Shown one piece after another: positions 40,049 to 49,336 of a stretch of DNA of 64,000 nucleotides. Origin of the DNA: Nonomuraea rubra (GTDB lineage Bacteria; Actinomycetota; Actinomycetes; Streptosporangiales; Streptosporangiaceae); assembly GCF_014207985.1 (NCBI RefSeq), contig NZ_JACHMI010000001.1, forward strand, positions 541,001 through 605,000. The letters are read 5' to 3'. Position 1 is the first letter of the stretch; each line of letters begins with the position of its first letter. The notes below the pieces were generated by a model, which ran no database searches, was not told the DNA's origin, and saw only the letters and a list, made by a program, of their open reading frames with translations. Position numbers and translations under genes: made by a program.

Positions 40049-40477
40049 ATGCTTCGAGGACTCACCACCACCGCCTTCTACTCGCCCGACTTCGAGGCGA
40101 CCAAGCGCTGGTACACCGAGCTGTTCGGTATCCCGCCGTACATGGACACCCCGGCGTACATGGAGTGGCGGATCGGCGACTACCAGCACGAGTTCGGCGT
40201 CATCCACAGCAAGTACGCCGGCAGCCCGCTGGCCATGACCCCCGACCCCGCCACGATCGGCAGGCCCGCGGGCGCCATCGTCTACTGGCACGTGGACGAC
40301 GTGCCCGCGGCGCAGGCCCGGCTCGTGGAGATGGGCGCGACGGCGCACGACGCGCCGCACGACCGGGGCACCGGCTTCATCACCGCCTCGGTGATCGACC
40401 CGTGGGGCAACGTGCTCGGCCTGATGTACAACCCGCACTACCTGGAGATCCTCGCCTCCATGAAGGAGACGTCATGA
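40049..40477 (+). CDS. VOC/glyoxalase-superfamily protein
   Basis: A 142-residue single-domain vicinal-oxygen-chelate protein: TAFYSPDFEATKRWYTELFGIPPYMDTPAYMEWRIGDYQHEFGVI in the first beta-alpha-beta3 module, and VYWHVDDVPAAQARLVEMGATAH with VIDPWGNVLGLMYNPHYLE in the second. The latter keeps the D-P-x-G-N signature and a C-terminal Glu metal ligand. The reaction is unknown (isomerase, dioxygenase or resistance protein). ATG 40049 has AGGAG 6 nt upstream. The TGA overlaps the next ATG. Confidence 0.85.
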   Translation: MLRGLTTTAFYSPDFEATKRWYTELFGIPPYMDTPAYMEWRIGDYQHEFGVIHSKYAGSPLAMTPDPATIGRPAGAIVYWHVDDVPAAQARLVEMGATAHDAPHDRGTGFITASVIDPWGNVLGLMYNPHYLEILASMKETS

Positions 40478-40800
40478 CGATCTTCCCCGACGCGGCCGCG
40501 TGGCGGAGCTGGCTGGCCGACCACCACGGCACGGAGACCGAGGCGTGGGTGGTGCTGGCCAAGAAGGGCACGACGGAGCCGACGAGCCTCACGTACGAGC
40601 AGGCCCTGGAGGAGGCGCTGTGCTACGGCTGGATCGACGGCCTGACCCGCGGCCGCGACGCCGCCACCTACCTCCAGCGCTACACCCCGCGCCGGCCCCG
40701 CAGCAACTGGTCCCAGCGGAACCTCGCCCGGGTGGCGCGCCTGCGTGAGCAGGGCCGCATGCAGCCGGCGGGCCTCGCCGCCGCCGAAGGCCATTCCTGA
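40474..40800 (+). CDS. YdeI/OmpD-associated family protein, C-terminally truncated
   Basis: A 108-residue product: W..WLADHHGTETEAWVVLAKKGT and LTYEQALEEALCYGWIDGLTRGRDAATYLQRYTPRRPRSNWSQRNLARVARL are typical of the N-terminal half of the YdeI-type family. Full-length members are about 190 residues and continue after 'GRMQPAGLAAxE', but here the frame ends at GLAAAEGHS, and no remaining half is visible downstream in any frame. It starts with ATG overlapping the VOC stop (ATGA). Probably a truncated, perhaps non-functional, remnant. Confidence 0.65.
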   Translation: MTIFPDAAAWRSWLADHHGTETEAWVVLAKKGTTEPTSLTYEQALEEALCYGWIDGLTRGRDAATYLQRYTPRRPRSNWSQRNLARVARLREQGRMQPAGLAAAEGHS

Positions 40801-40879
40801 CGGACCGGATGCCCAGAATTCCGGACAGCTCGATGGGCCGGTCGGGACGTCAGGGCGGCCGGCCCCCGAGAGTCGGGGC

Positions 40880-41458
40880 ATGACAGACGTTTCCCCATCT
40901 TCAGCCACCTCGGCACCCGGCCGCGTGCTGACCTTCCTCGCCCACCGCTGGCCCACCCTGGCCGGCCTGGCGGCGGCGGCGCTCTCCGTCATGGACGAGC
41001 AGGATGGCCGGGCCCAGGGCCTCGTCGTCTTCCTGGCCGCCCTCATCTACCTGGGCACCGCGGTGGTCGGCCGGCCGGGAGTCGTGTGGATCCTGTTCGG
41101 CGCCTCCGTGGCGGGGGTGACGGTGGTGCGGGTGCTCGGGGCCGATCTGTGGACGGTGCTGGTCGCGGGGGCGGTCACCGTCACCGTGCTCAGCCTGGTG
41201 AGCGGCCTGCCGCGCGGGCCCCGGCTGGCCGCCGCGCAGATCCCGCTGATGCTGGTCTTCGGGGCCGCCGCGCTCGTCGCGCTGGCCCTGGACCCGGTGC
41301 TCGGGGCGTGGCTGGTCGCGGTCGCGCTCATCGGCCACGCCGTCCAGGACGTGATCGTCTGGCGGGCGAACAAGGTCGTGGCCCGGTCGCTCGCGGAGTT
41401 CTGCGCCGTGCTCGACTTCACGCTCGGCGTCGCGATCATCGTCCTGCAGTTCACGTGA
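40880..41458 (+). CDS. Integral membrane protein
   Basis: A 192-residue protein with about six hydrophobic helices (LVVFLAALIYLGTAVVG; VVWILFGASVAGVTVVRVLG; LVAGAVTVTVLSLVSGL; IPLMLVFGAAALVALALD; LGAWLVAVALIGHAVQDVIVW; FTLGVAIIVLQFT). No functional motif is recognised. The ATG at 40880 begins MTDVSPSS; the frame is open further up but without support. It precedes the LacI-type regulator gene by 75 bp. Confidence 0.68.
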   Translation: MTDVSPSSATSAPGRVLTFLAHRWPTLAGLAAAALSVMDEQDGRAQGLVVFLAALIYLGTAVVGRPGVVWILFGASVAGVTVVRVLGADLWTVLVAGAVTVTVLSLVSGLPRGPRLAAAQIPLMLVFGAAALVALALDPVLGAWLVAVALIGHAVQDVIVWRANKVVARSLAEFCAVLDFTLGVAIIVLQFT

Positions 41459-41497
41459 CGCGCGAGTAGCACGATGGGAGCGGGCCGCAGCGAACAC

Positions 41498-41537
41498 TAC
41501 GATGAGGGCCGTGGCACCGACCTCACGTGAGTCGTGA
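41498..41537 (+). promoter_or_regulatory. -10 box plus 8-codon leader ORF upstream of the LacI gene
   Basis: TACGAT at 41498-41503 (TANNNT) lies 7 nt before a GTG at 41511 that opens an eight-codon frame, MAPTSRES, ending in TGA at 41535-41537. That stop overlaps the GTG start of the LacI gene (41534). The transcript would therefore begin at a leaderless mini-ORF whose termination re-initiates the repressor. Confidence 0.5.
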
Positions 41538-42544
41538 CGCTGATGGCCGTGAGCATGCACGACGTGGCCCGCGCGGCCGGGGTCTCCCAGCGGACGGTTT
41601 CCAACGTTGTCAACGACTATGCCTACGTCCGGCCCGAAACCCGTCAGCGCGTGCTCGACGCCATGGCCGAGCTCGGATACGTGCCCAACGCCGCCGCCAG
41701 GAGCCTGCGCGCCGGGCGTACGGGGCTGATCGCGCTCGTCGTGCCCGACTTCAGGGCCCGCATCTTCGCCGACCTGGCGGGGCCGGTCGTCCGGGAGGCC
41801 GAGGCGCTCGGGTACACGGTGCTGATCGAGCTGACGGAGTCGGAGCGGGAGCGGGAGCTGAAGGTCCTGACGGGCAGCCGCAACCAGCTCACCGACGGCG
41901 CGATCATGATGGCGCTGGCGCTGCGGCCGGAGGACGGGCGGCGGCGCCGCCCCGGCTATCCCGTCGTGCTGGTGGGCGACGAGGCGCTGGAGGGGGACGT
42001 GCAGCACGTCGCCATCCCCAACCGGGAGGCGTCCAAGGCGGTGGTGCGCCACCTGGCGGCCCGGGGCCGGCGGCGGCTGATGTTGCTTGGCTACAACCCG
42101 GCGGAGCACCAGACCGGGCGGATGCGGTGGCGCGGCTTCCTCGAAGGACTGGCGGAGGCCGGGCTGGCGGCACACGAGGAGCTGCTGGTCGAGGCCGGGT
42201 GGACCCGCGCGGAGGGGCAGCAGGCGATCGAGGAGCACCTGGACGCCGGGCGGGCGATGCCCGACGCGATCTTCGCGATGAACGACTCCCTCGCCCTCGG
42301 CGCGCTGCGGGCGCTGCAGGAACGCGGCGTCCGGGTGCCGGAGGAGGTGGCGCTGGTCGGCTTCGACGACGTCGAGGAGGCCAGGTACTCGACACCGTCG
42401 CTGACCTCCGTCTCACCGGACGTCGAGGCGCTGGCCAGGAACGCCGTCGCGATGTTGCACGAGCAGATCAGCGGCAGGTCCGGCGGGCGCGAGCCGCGCA
42501 TCGTCGTGGACTTCCGGCTGGAGGTGCGCGAGTCCAGCCGGTGA
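41534..42544 (+). CDS. LacI-family transcriptional repressor
   Basis: A 336-residue regulator. The N-terminal helix-turn-helix HDVARAAGVSQRTVSNVVNDYAYVRPETRQRVLDAMAELGYVPNAAARSL is followed by a periplasmic-binding-protein-like effector domain with VALVGFDDVEEARYSTPSLTSVSP near the C-terminus, standard for sugar-responsive members. The GH2 gene starts 69 bp downstream with a 16-bp palindrome between, so it is the probable target. GTG 41534 is coupled to a mini-ORF; ATG 41543 and ATG 41555 are alternatives. Confidence 0.87.
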   Translation: MTLMAVSMHDVARAAGVSQRTVSNVVNDYAYVRPETRQRVLDAMAELGYVPNAAARSLRAGRTGLIALVVPDFRARIFADLAGPVVREAEALGYTVLIELTESERERELKVLTGSRNQLTDGAIMMALALRPEDGRRRRPGYPVVLVGDEALEGDVQHVAIPNREASKAVVRHLAARGRRRLMLLGYNPAEHQTGRMRWRGFLEGLAEAGLAAHEELLVEAGWTRAEGQQAIEEHLDAGRAMPDAIFAMNDSLALGALRALQERGVRVPEEVALVGFDDVEEARYSTPSLTSVSPDVEALARNAVAMLHEQISGRSGGREPRIVVDFRLEVRESSR

Positions 42545-42571
42545 GGCGCGGCCGGAGGGCGTATGGCACGC

Positions 42572-42587
42572 TTTGCTACGTAGCAAA
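42572..42587. promoter_or_regulatory. Perfect palindrome TTTGCTACGTAGCAAA upstream of the GH2 gene
   Basis: A perfect 16-bp palindrome with a central CG, as expected for a LacI-family operator. It lies between the LacI gene and the GH2 gene, 26 bp before the GH2 ATG. Confidence 0.65.
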
Positions 42588-42613
42588 AGCGCGTTCCCAG
42601 CGAAGGGTGTCAG

Positions 42614-44419
<1,806 letters not shown>

Positions 44420-44420
44420 C

Positions 44421-45230
44421 TCAGCGGAAGGCCTCGTGCAGCTCGCCGATCGAGGCCATCCCGGTGACGAACCCGAACCGTCCCGCGCGCATCTCCCTGG
44501 CCCCGTCCAGGAACGCGCGCAGGGCGAGCCGGGAGAACGCGCCGCCGACGCTGACGCGCCGCACGCCGATCTCCGCGAGCTGCTCCAGCGTGATCCCCGG
44601 GTCGGCGAAGCCCATCACGACGTTGACAGGCTTGCCGACGGACGAGACGACGGCGCGCATCTGGTCGAGCGTGCGCAGGCCGGGCGCGTACAGGACGTCC
44701 GCGCCCGCCGCCTCGAACGCCTGCAGCCGGCGGATCGTGTCGCCGAGGTCGTCCACGCCGTGCAGCAGGTTCTCCGCCCTGGCGGTCAGCACGAGCGGGA
44801 CGGGCAGCCCGCGCGCGACCTCGACGGCCGCCCGTACCCGCTCGACGGCCGGCTCGAACGCGTAGATCGGGCTGCGTGGGTCGCCTGTGGCGTCCTCGAT
44901 GGACGCGCCGGCCGCCCCGTGGGCGCAGGCGTCGGCGACCATCCGGGCGGCTTCCGCGGGGTCGTCGGCGTAGCCGTTCTCCAGGTCGGCGTTGACGGGC
45001 AGGCCCGTGGCCTCGCTGATCAGGCGGCAGTTGTCGAGGATGTCCTGCCGGCCGGCGCGGGTGCGGCCGAGCGCGTTGGCCACGCCGAGGCTGGTGGTGG
45101 CCAGCGCCTCGAAGCCGAGGCCGGCCAGGAGCCTGGCGGTGCCCGCGTCCCACGGGTTGGGCAGCAGGAGGGGCTCGGGTCGTTCGTGCAGGGCGCGGAA
45201 GCGGGACACCCTGGTCAGCTGATCCGTCAT
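44421..45230 (-). CDS. Isocitrate lyase/PEP mutase-family enzyme
   Basis: A 269-residue TIM-barrel enzyme: LPNPWDAGTARLLAGLGFEALATTS, DLENGYADDP, GASIEDATGD and LTARAEN are hallmark segments of the superfamily, giving the Mg2+-binding Asp/Glu. The KKCGH-type catalytic Cys loop of isocitrate lyases is absent, so a C-C lyase or hydrolase on a 2-oxo/hydroxy diacid is more likely than a true isocitrate lyase. ATG 45230 is used. It ends 1 bp after the convergent GH2 gene and is divergent from a LysR regulator with an LTTR-type box in between. Confidence 0.85.
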   Translation of the reverse strand: MTDQLTRVSRFRALHERPEPLLLPNPWDAGTARLLAGLGFEALATTSLGVANALGRTRAGRQDILDNCRLISEATGLPVNADLENGYADDPAEAARMVADACAHGAAGASIEDATGDPRSPIYAFEPAVERVRAAVEVARGLPVPLVLTARAENLLHGVDDLGDTIRRLQAFEAAGADVLYAPGLRTLDQMRAVVSSVGKPVNVVMGFADPGITLEQLAEIGVRRVSVGGAFSRLALRAFLDGAREMRAGRFGFVTGMASIGELHEAFR

Positions 45231-45287
45231 GGGCCCACTTTCGGCACCGGCCCATCGATCGGTCAAATGCATAGCCGGGATCTTTTC

Positions 45288-45304
45288 CATCAGGAATACT
45301 GATG
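45288..45304. promoter_or_regulatory. LysR-type box CATCAG-N5-CTGATG
   Basis: Inverted repeat containing the T-N11-A pattern of LysR-family sites. It lies 4 bp upstream of the LysR start codon in the 78-bp divergent region to the PEP-mutase-family gene. Confidence 0.55.
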
Positions 45305-45308
45305 AGTC

Positions 45309-46223
45309 GTGACGCTTGAGGAGCTCGAGACCTTTCTCTGCATCGCCAGGGTGGGCGGGTTCACGGAGGCGTCCAGGAGGCTGAACCGGTCCCAGCCCGC
45401 GATCAGCCGCCGCGTCCACGAGCTCGAACGGTCGCTGGGGGCGGCGCTGTTCGAGCGGTCCGGGCGCCGGGTGGCGCTGACCGAGGCGGGCCTGGCGCTG
45501 CTGCCGTACGCGGAGGCCGTGCTCGCCTCCGTCCGTGACGCGGAGCGGGCCGTACGCGACGCGTCCGCCGGCGGGAACGCCCGCACGCTCAGCCTGGTGA
45601 TCGTCGGCACCCTGGCCGACTCGCACATCGTGGACGCGCTGCGCACGTTCGAGTCGCGCTTCCCGCAGGTGGAGGTCGAGCTGCGCACGGCCACCAGCCG
45701 CGAGGTGAGCGCCCTCGTCCGCGGTGGCGAGGCGACCATGGGCCTGCGCTACTTCCCCGACCCGGACCCGCGCCTGGAGTCGATCCCCCTCGGCGCGGAG
45801 CGGCTCCTGGTCGTGCTGCCCGCCTCCCACCCCGTCACCGCCGCCCGCCTGCCCGACCTGCGCGCCTTCGAGGGCGAGCGCTGGCTGAGCTTCCCGCCCG
45901 AGCGTGGCCGCTCCGACTCCTACGGCCACCTCCTCGAACGCCTGCTGGCCGCGTCCGGGCTCACCGAGCCCTCGATCACCCGCATCGACAGCCTCACCGC
46001 GCAACGGCGGCTGGTGGAGGCCGGCTTCGGCCTTGCGCTCATGCCCACCAGCAGCGTCAGGGAGGAGCTGCGCCTGGGCAGCCTGCGGGCGATCGAGGTC
46101 GAGAGCCTGGACGCCGGCCTGCCGGTGGTCGCGGTCCTGCGGCGGCGCGGCTACCGCGGCACTCTCGCCGGGTCCTTCCTGGACGTGCTGAAGGACCACA
46201 CCCCCGAGCTGCTCACCTGGTGA
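45309..46223 (+). CDS. LysR-family transcriptional regulator
   Basis: A 304-residue regulator. The N-terminal winged helix LEELETFLCIARVGGFTEASRRLNRSQPAISRRVHELERSLGAALFER is a classic LysR domain. The C-terminal ~210 residues form the two-lobed effector-binding domain (LSLVIVGTLADSHIVDALRTFESRFPQVEVELRT; GFGLALMPTSSV). It starts with GTG and is divergent from the PEP-mutase-family enzyme, which it probably activates in response to a related metabolite. Its 3' end overlaps the convergent secreted-enzyme gene by 11 nt. Confidence 0.9.
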   Translation: MTLEELETFLCIARVGGFTEASRRLNRSQPAISRRVHELERSLGAALFERSGRRVALTEAGLALLPYAEAVLASVRDAERAVRDASAGGNARTLSLVIVGTLADSHIVDALRTFESRFPQVEVELRTATSREVSALVRGGEATMGLRYFPDPDPRLESIPLGAERLLVVLPASHPVTAARLPDLRAFEGERWLSFPPERGRSDSYGHLLERLLAASGLTEPSITRIDSLTAQRRLVEAGFGLALMPTSSVREELRLGSLRAIEVESLDAGLPVVAVLRRRGYRGTLAGSFLDVLKDHTPELLTW

Positions 46224-49212
46224 CGCGGACGTCGTCGAAGTCGGCCGCCGCCCTGCCGGTGATGAGCTGGACGGAGCCAGGGCCGGTGATCGGGCTCGGA
46301 TCGGTCACCGTGACGCGCGGCGCGGGGTCGTCGCCGACGAAGGCGCGGATCTGCGCCCCGCGCAGCTCGACCCGCAGCGTCGCCGGGCCCGTGACCGCCG
46401 GTCCGGTGCCGGTGGCGAGCACGCCCGTGCCGGCCCGGTGGACGTCCACGGAGCCGTTGGGCCGCAGGTAGACGAGGTACCCCGACTGCGTGTACGCGTC
46501 GCCGGGGGCGGCCGTGCGCACCTGGACACCGGCGAACGCGGTCGAGGTCGCCACCGTGCGGAAGTCGATGCGGGTCTCGACCGTGCCGTCGGCGATCGTC
46601 AGGCCGTTGACGTAGGTCCGCCGGCCCGTACGGGTCGTGTCCTCCTGGCGGTAGACGCCGCCGGTGACGCTCCAGGTCCCGTCCACGGCGGTCCACGCCT
46701 GCGACGGCGAGGAGAAGCCGTCCCGGAAGACGACGCCCTGGGCGTCCGGCACGATGACCAGCGGGAGGGTGTCGAGCTCGACCGTTCCGGAGGTGCGGAC
46801 CGTGCGGACGGTGAGCGGGCAGGGGCCGGGCAGCGTCGTCTCCCGCACGGTGACCCGCGCCGTGCCGGTGGTGGTGACGTCGCCGGCCAGGCAGGGGCCC
46901 GACACCGTCGCCTCGCGGATGCTCCGCCCCGACAGCTGCACGTCGAGCCCGGTGCCCGCCACCGCCTCGGCCGCGCTCAGGGAGGCGGTGACGAGGTTCC
47001 TGCCCACGTCGGAGCGGGCCGCGGCGGAGACCAGGCGGGCGGCGTCGCGCCGGGCCAGCACGTCCTCGCGGGCCAGCGCCGCGGTGGTCCTGGTGACGTG
47101 GGTGACGAAGGCGTGGTGGCTGTCCCACTGCTCGCCGGCGCGCAGCCGGTCGGCGACCGTGCAGCCGGTGCCGTCGCCGGAGTTGGCGACGCCGGTGTCG
47201 TGGTCGCCGATGAAGACGCTCGCCCGCTCGTCCGACCCGACGCACGCGTCGTCCACGATCCGGAGGTCGTACGCCAGCGTGCCCGTGGCCCTGAGGTCGA
47301 GCACCTGGAGGGTGCGCTTCCCGCCCGCGACCGGGAACGACGACGGCCACAGGACCGCCGACCCGGCGCCGGACCAGCGGATCTCCACGCTGCGGCCGTC
47401 GCGGCTGACCACCACGCCGCTGACATCCTGGGCCTCGGAGCGGGATCCCACCGCGACGGGCCCGCCCCCGATCCACTGGAGCGTGTCACCCTTGTCCAGC
47501 ACGAGCGGGATGCGCTCGAAGAACGGCGCGGCGCCGCCCTCGACCCGCACCCGCAGCCGGTCGCCCAGCGTCACCGACTTGGTGCCGCCCGCCGCCGCGT
47601 ACCGGATCTCCAGGTCGTCGAGGTCGCCCCCGGCTGCCGGGTCCACGGGAGCGCCGTCGCGGAAGAACGCGGGCACGGGCTGGTCGTAGGAGTCGAAGTG
47701 CGGGCCGTCCGCCGCCGTCCAGCCGGTGCCCCACGAGAGCTCCGCGTCCACCGGCCGGGTGCGCGGCGCGCCGATCTGGGGCGCGTTCTGCCCCTGGACG
47801 ACCACGCCGAGCTCCGGGTCGTAGAGGTAGCCGAGGCCGAAGCGCTGGTTGTCCCAGAAGCCGTACTGGGTGTCGACGTGCCTGCCGAAGCCCAGGCCGA
47901 CGACGTACGAGGGCCGCTTGGCGAAGACGAACCGCTGCCCGGTGGCCGCGTCCGCGCGGTACTCGGTGTACGGCGCCCCGGCGTAGGGGCGCAGCGTCCC
48001 GATGGCGGCCCGGCGGTCGGCGGCGGCCGGGTGGTACTCCTCGCCCAGCGCCACGTCCCTGATGACCGAGGGGTCGAGGTAGGCCCACGTCGGGGCGATG
48101 AGCGGCGCGACCGACGTCTGCCAGCCCGCCCGCGCGAAGGCGGCGTGGCGCTCCTCGGTCTCCTCCCGGGTGGCCGAGTAGGCGCGGGCCTGCGGGATCA
48201 CCGCGCCCCAGAGGTTGTTGGAGCCGATCGGGAGCTCGTCGGCGTAGTTCCAGCCGCGGTGCCGCGAGTCGCTGGCGGTGTTGATGAAGTAGCCGTCGAG
48301 CCCCTGGTCGTAGAGCAGGTTGTACTGGGCCCAGTCCAGGTAGCGCGCCTGCATCCGGTCGATCACCGGCCGGGTGGCGGGGTCGGCCCAGCCGGCGAGA
48401 TCCTCGGACTCGACTTCGAGGCTGTAGCGGTGGGCCACCGTCCCGTCGCGGAAGAACCCGGCCTCGCCCTGCGAGACCTGCTCGTGCTCGGCCAGCCGCT
48501 GCTCGAACCGGGCGCGTAACCGCGCGTCGCCGAAGCGGGCGAGCAGGCGGGAGATGCCGACCAGCCCGCCGGCGACCTGGTTGGCGAACTGCGCGCCGCG
48601 CGGCCCCCACACCTCCGCGTCCTCCAGGAACCACGTGCTCGCCGCCCTCATGGCCGCGGTCAGCTCCGCGACCAGGGCGGGATCGAGGGTGCCGTCGGCG
48701 TCGAGGAGCTCCAGCATGATCGCGTACAGCTCGAGCGCGAACCCCGTGGCGGCCCGCGAATGCAGGTCGCCCGAGCCCTGCGGGAACGAGCCGTCGGCGT
48801 TCTGGGTGCCGAGCATGAACCGCAGCGCCGCTTCCAGCCGGGCCCGCAGGGCCGGATCCCGGTGGTACGGGTTCCACGGGCGGTCGGCGGTGTAGAAGTA
48901 GGCGAGCGTGAGGACGTTCTCCATGACGCGGGCGTCGTTCGGCCCCTGCCCGGCGCGCCAGCAGCCGCAGGTGATGAACCCGTGGTTCGTGGCGCTGTCG
49001 TCGTTGACGCTGTTGGCCAGCCGGGCCAGGTTGCCCAGGTAGGGCGCGATCTGCTGCTCCAGGCCGGTGAAGTCGGCGAGGTCGATCGTGGCCGGGTCGA
49101 GGGCGGCCACTTCGGGCAGCGGGGCCGGTCGCGGGGAGGCCGCCGCCGCGGTGGCGGGGGTCAGCGCCAGCGCCGCGGTCACGGCCACCGCAACGATCCG
49201 TTTCGAGCTCAT
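46213..49212 (-). CDS. Large secreted carbohydrate-active-like protein (999 aa), family not recognised
   Basis: Begins with a Sec signal peptide (MSSKRIVAVAVTAALALTPATAAAA). Residues ~35-420 look like an alpha/alpha toroid or barrel (FTGLEQQIAPYLGNLARLAN; RLEAALRFMLGTQNADGSFPQGSGDLHSRAATGF) with aromatic-rich loops. The middle ~400 residues are beta-sandwich. The last ~190 residues (DGFSSPSQAWTAVDGTWSV...YLVYLRPNGSVDVHRAG...ADFDDVRVT) form a LamG/concanavalin-like sugar-binding domain. This architecture is typical of polysaccharide lyases or hydrolases; the exact family is not assigned. GGAGG precedes ATG 49212. The promoter carries an 18-bp LacI-type operator shared with the ABC operon. Confidence 0.75.
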   Translation of the reverse strand: MSSKRIVAVAVTAALALTPATAAAASPRPAPLPEVAALDPATIDLADFTGLEQQIAPYLGNLARLANSVNDDSATNHGFITCGCWRAGQGPNDARVMENVLTLAYFYTADRPWNPYHRDPALRARLEAALRFMLGTQNADGSFPQGSGDLHSRAATGFALELYAIMLELLDADGTLDPALVAELTAAMRAASTWFLEDAEVWGPRGAQFANQVAGGLVGISRLLARFGDARLRARFEQRLAEHEQVSQGEAGFFRDGTVAHRYSLEVESEDLAGWADPATRPVIDRMQARYLDWAQYNLLYDQGLDGYFINTASDSRHRGWNYADELPIGSNNLWGAVIPQARAYSATREETEERHAAFARAGWQTSVAPLIAPTWAYLDPSVIRDVALGEEYHPAAADRRAAIGTLRPYAGAPYTEYRADAATGQRFVFAKRPSYVVGLGFGRHVDTQYGFWDNQRFGLGYLYDPELGVVVQGQNAPQIGAPRTRPVDAELSWGTGWTAADGPHFDSYDQPVPAFFRDGAPVDPAAGGDLDDLEIRYAAAGGTKSVTLGDRLRVRVEGGAAPFFERIPLVLDKGDTLQWIGGGPVAVGSRSEAQDVSGVVVSRDGRSVEIRWSGAGSAVLWPSSFPVAGGKRTLQVLDLRATGTLAYDLRIVDDACVGSDERASVFIGDHDTGVANSGDGTGCTVADRLRAGEQWDSHHAFVTHVTRTTAALAREDVLARRDAARLVSAAARSDVGRNLVTASLSAAEAVAGTGLDVQLSGRSIREATVSGPCLAGDVTTTGTARVTVRETTLPGPCPLTVRTVRTSGTVELDTLPLVIVPDAQGVVFRDGFSSPSQAWTAVDGTWSVTGGVYRQEDTTRTGRRTYVNGLTIADGTVETRIDFRTVATSTAFAGVQVRTAAPGDAYTQSGYLVYLRPNGSVDVHRAGTGVLATGTGPAVTGPATLRVELRGAQIRAFVGDDPAPRVTVTDPSPITGPGSVQLITGRAAADFDDVRVTR

Positions 49213-49271
49213 GGGGGTGCCTCCAGGGGGTGCGAGCACCGTCGTGACCTGGGCCGATGCGGCCGATGTGC

Positions 49272-49289
49272 TCGTGAATCGATTCACGA
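49272..49289. promoter_or_regulatory. LacI-type operator TCGTGAATCGATTCACGA, copy 1
   Basis: Perfect 18-bp palindrome located just downstream of the -10 of the secreted-enzyme promoter. Identical to copy 3 at 50511-50528. Confidence 0.85.
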
Positions 49290-49299
49290 CGATGCGCGG

Positions 49300-49329
49300 A
49301 GCCTACGAGCGGCGTCGCGGCCGTGTCAA
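49300..49329 (-). promoter_or_regulatory. Promoter of the secreted-enzyme gene, TTGACA-N18-TAGGCT
   Basis: On the minus strand, TTGACA (49329-49324) and TAGGCT (49305-49300) are 18 bp apart, with transcription expected near 49293. The operator lies immediately downstream, so a bound repressor would block the polymerase. Confidence 0.75.
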
Positions 49330-49336
49330 CAGTGCG

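Noticed and set aside
44421..46199. A 592-codon extension of the PEP-mutase-family gene through the LysR gene
   Set aside because: It runs antisense to a clear LysR regulator; family similarity begins at ATG 45230.
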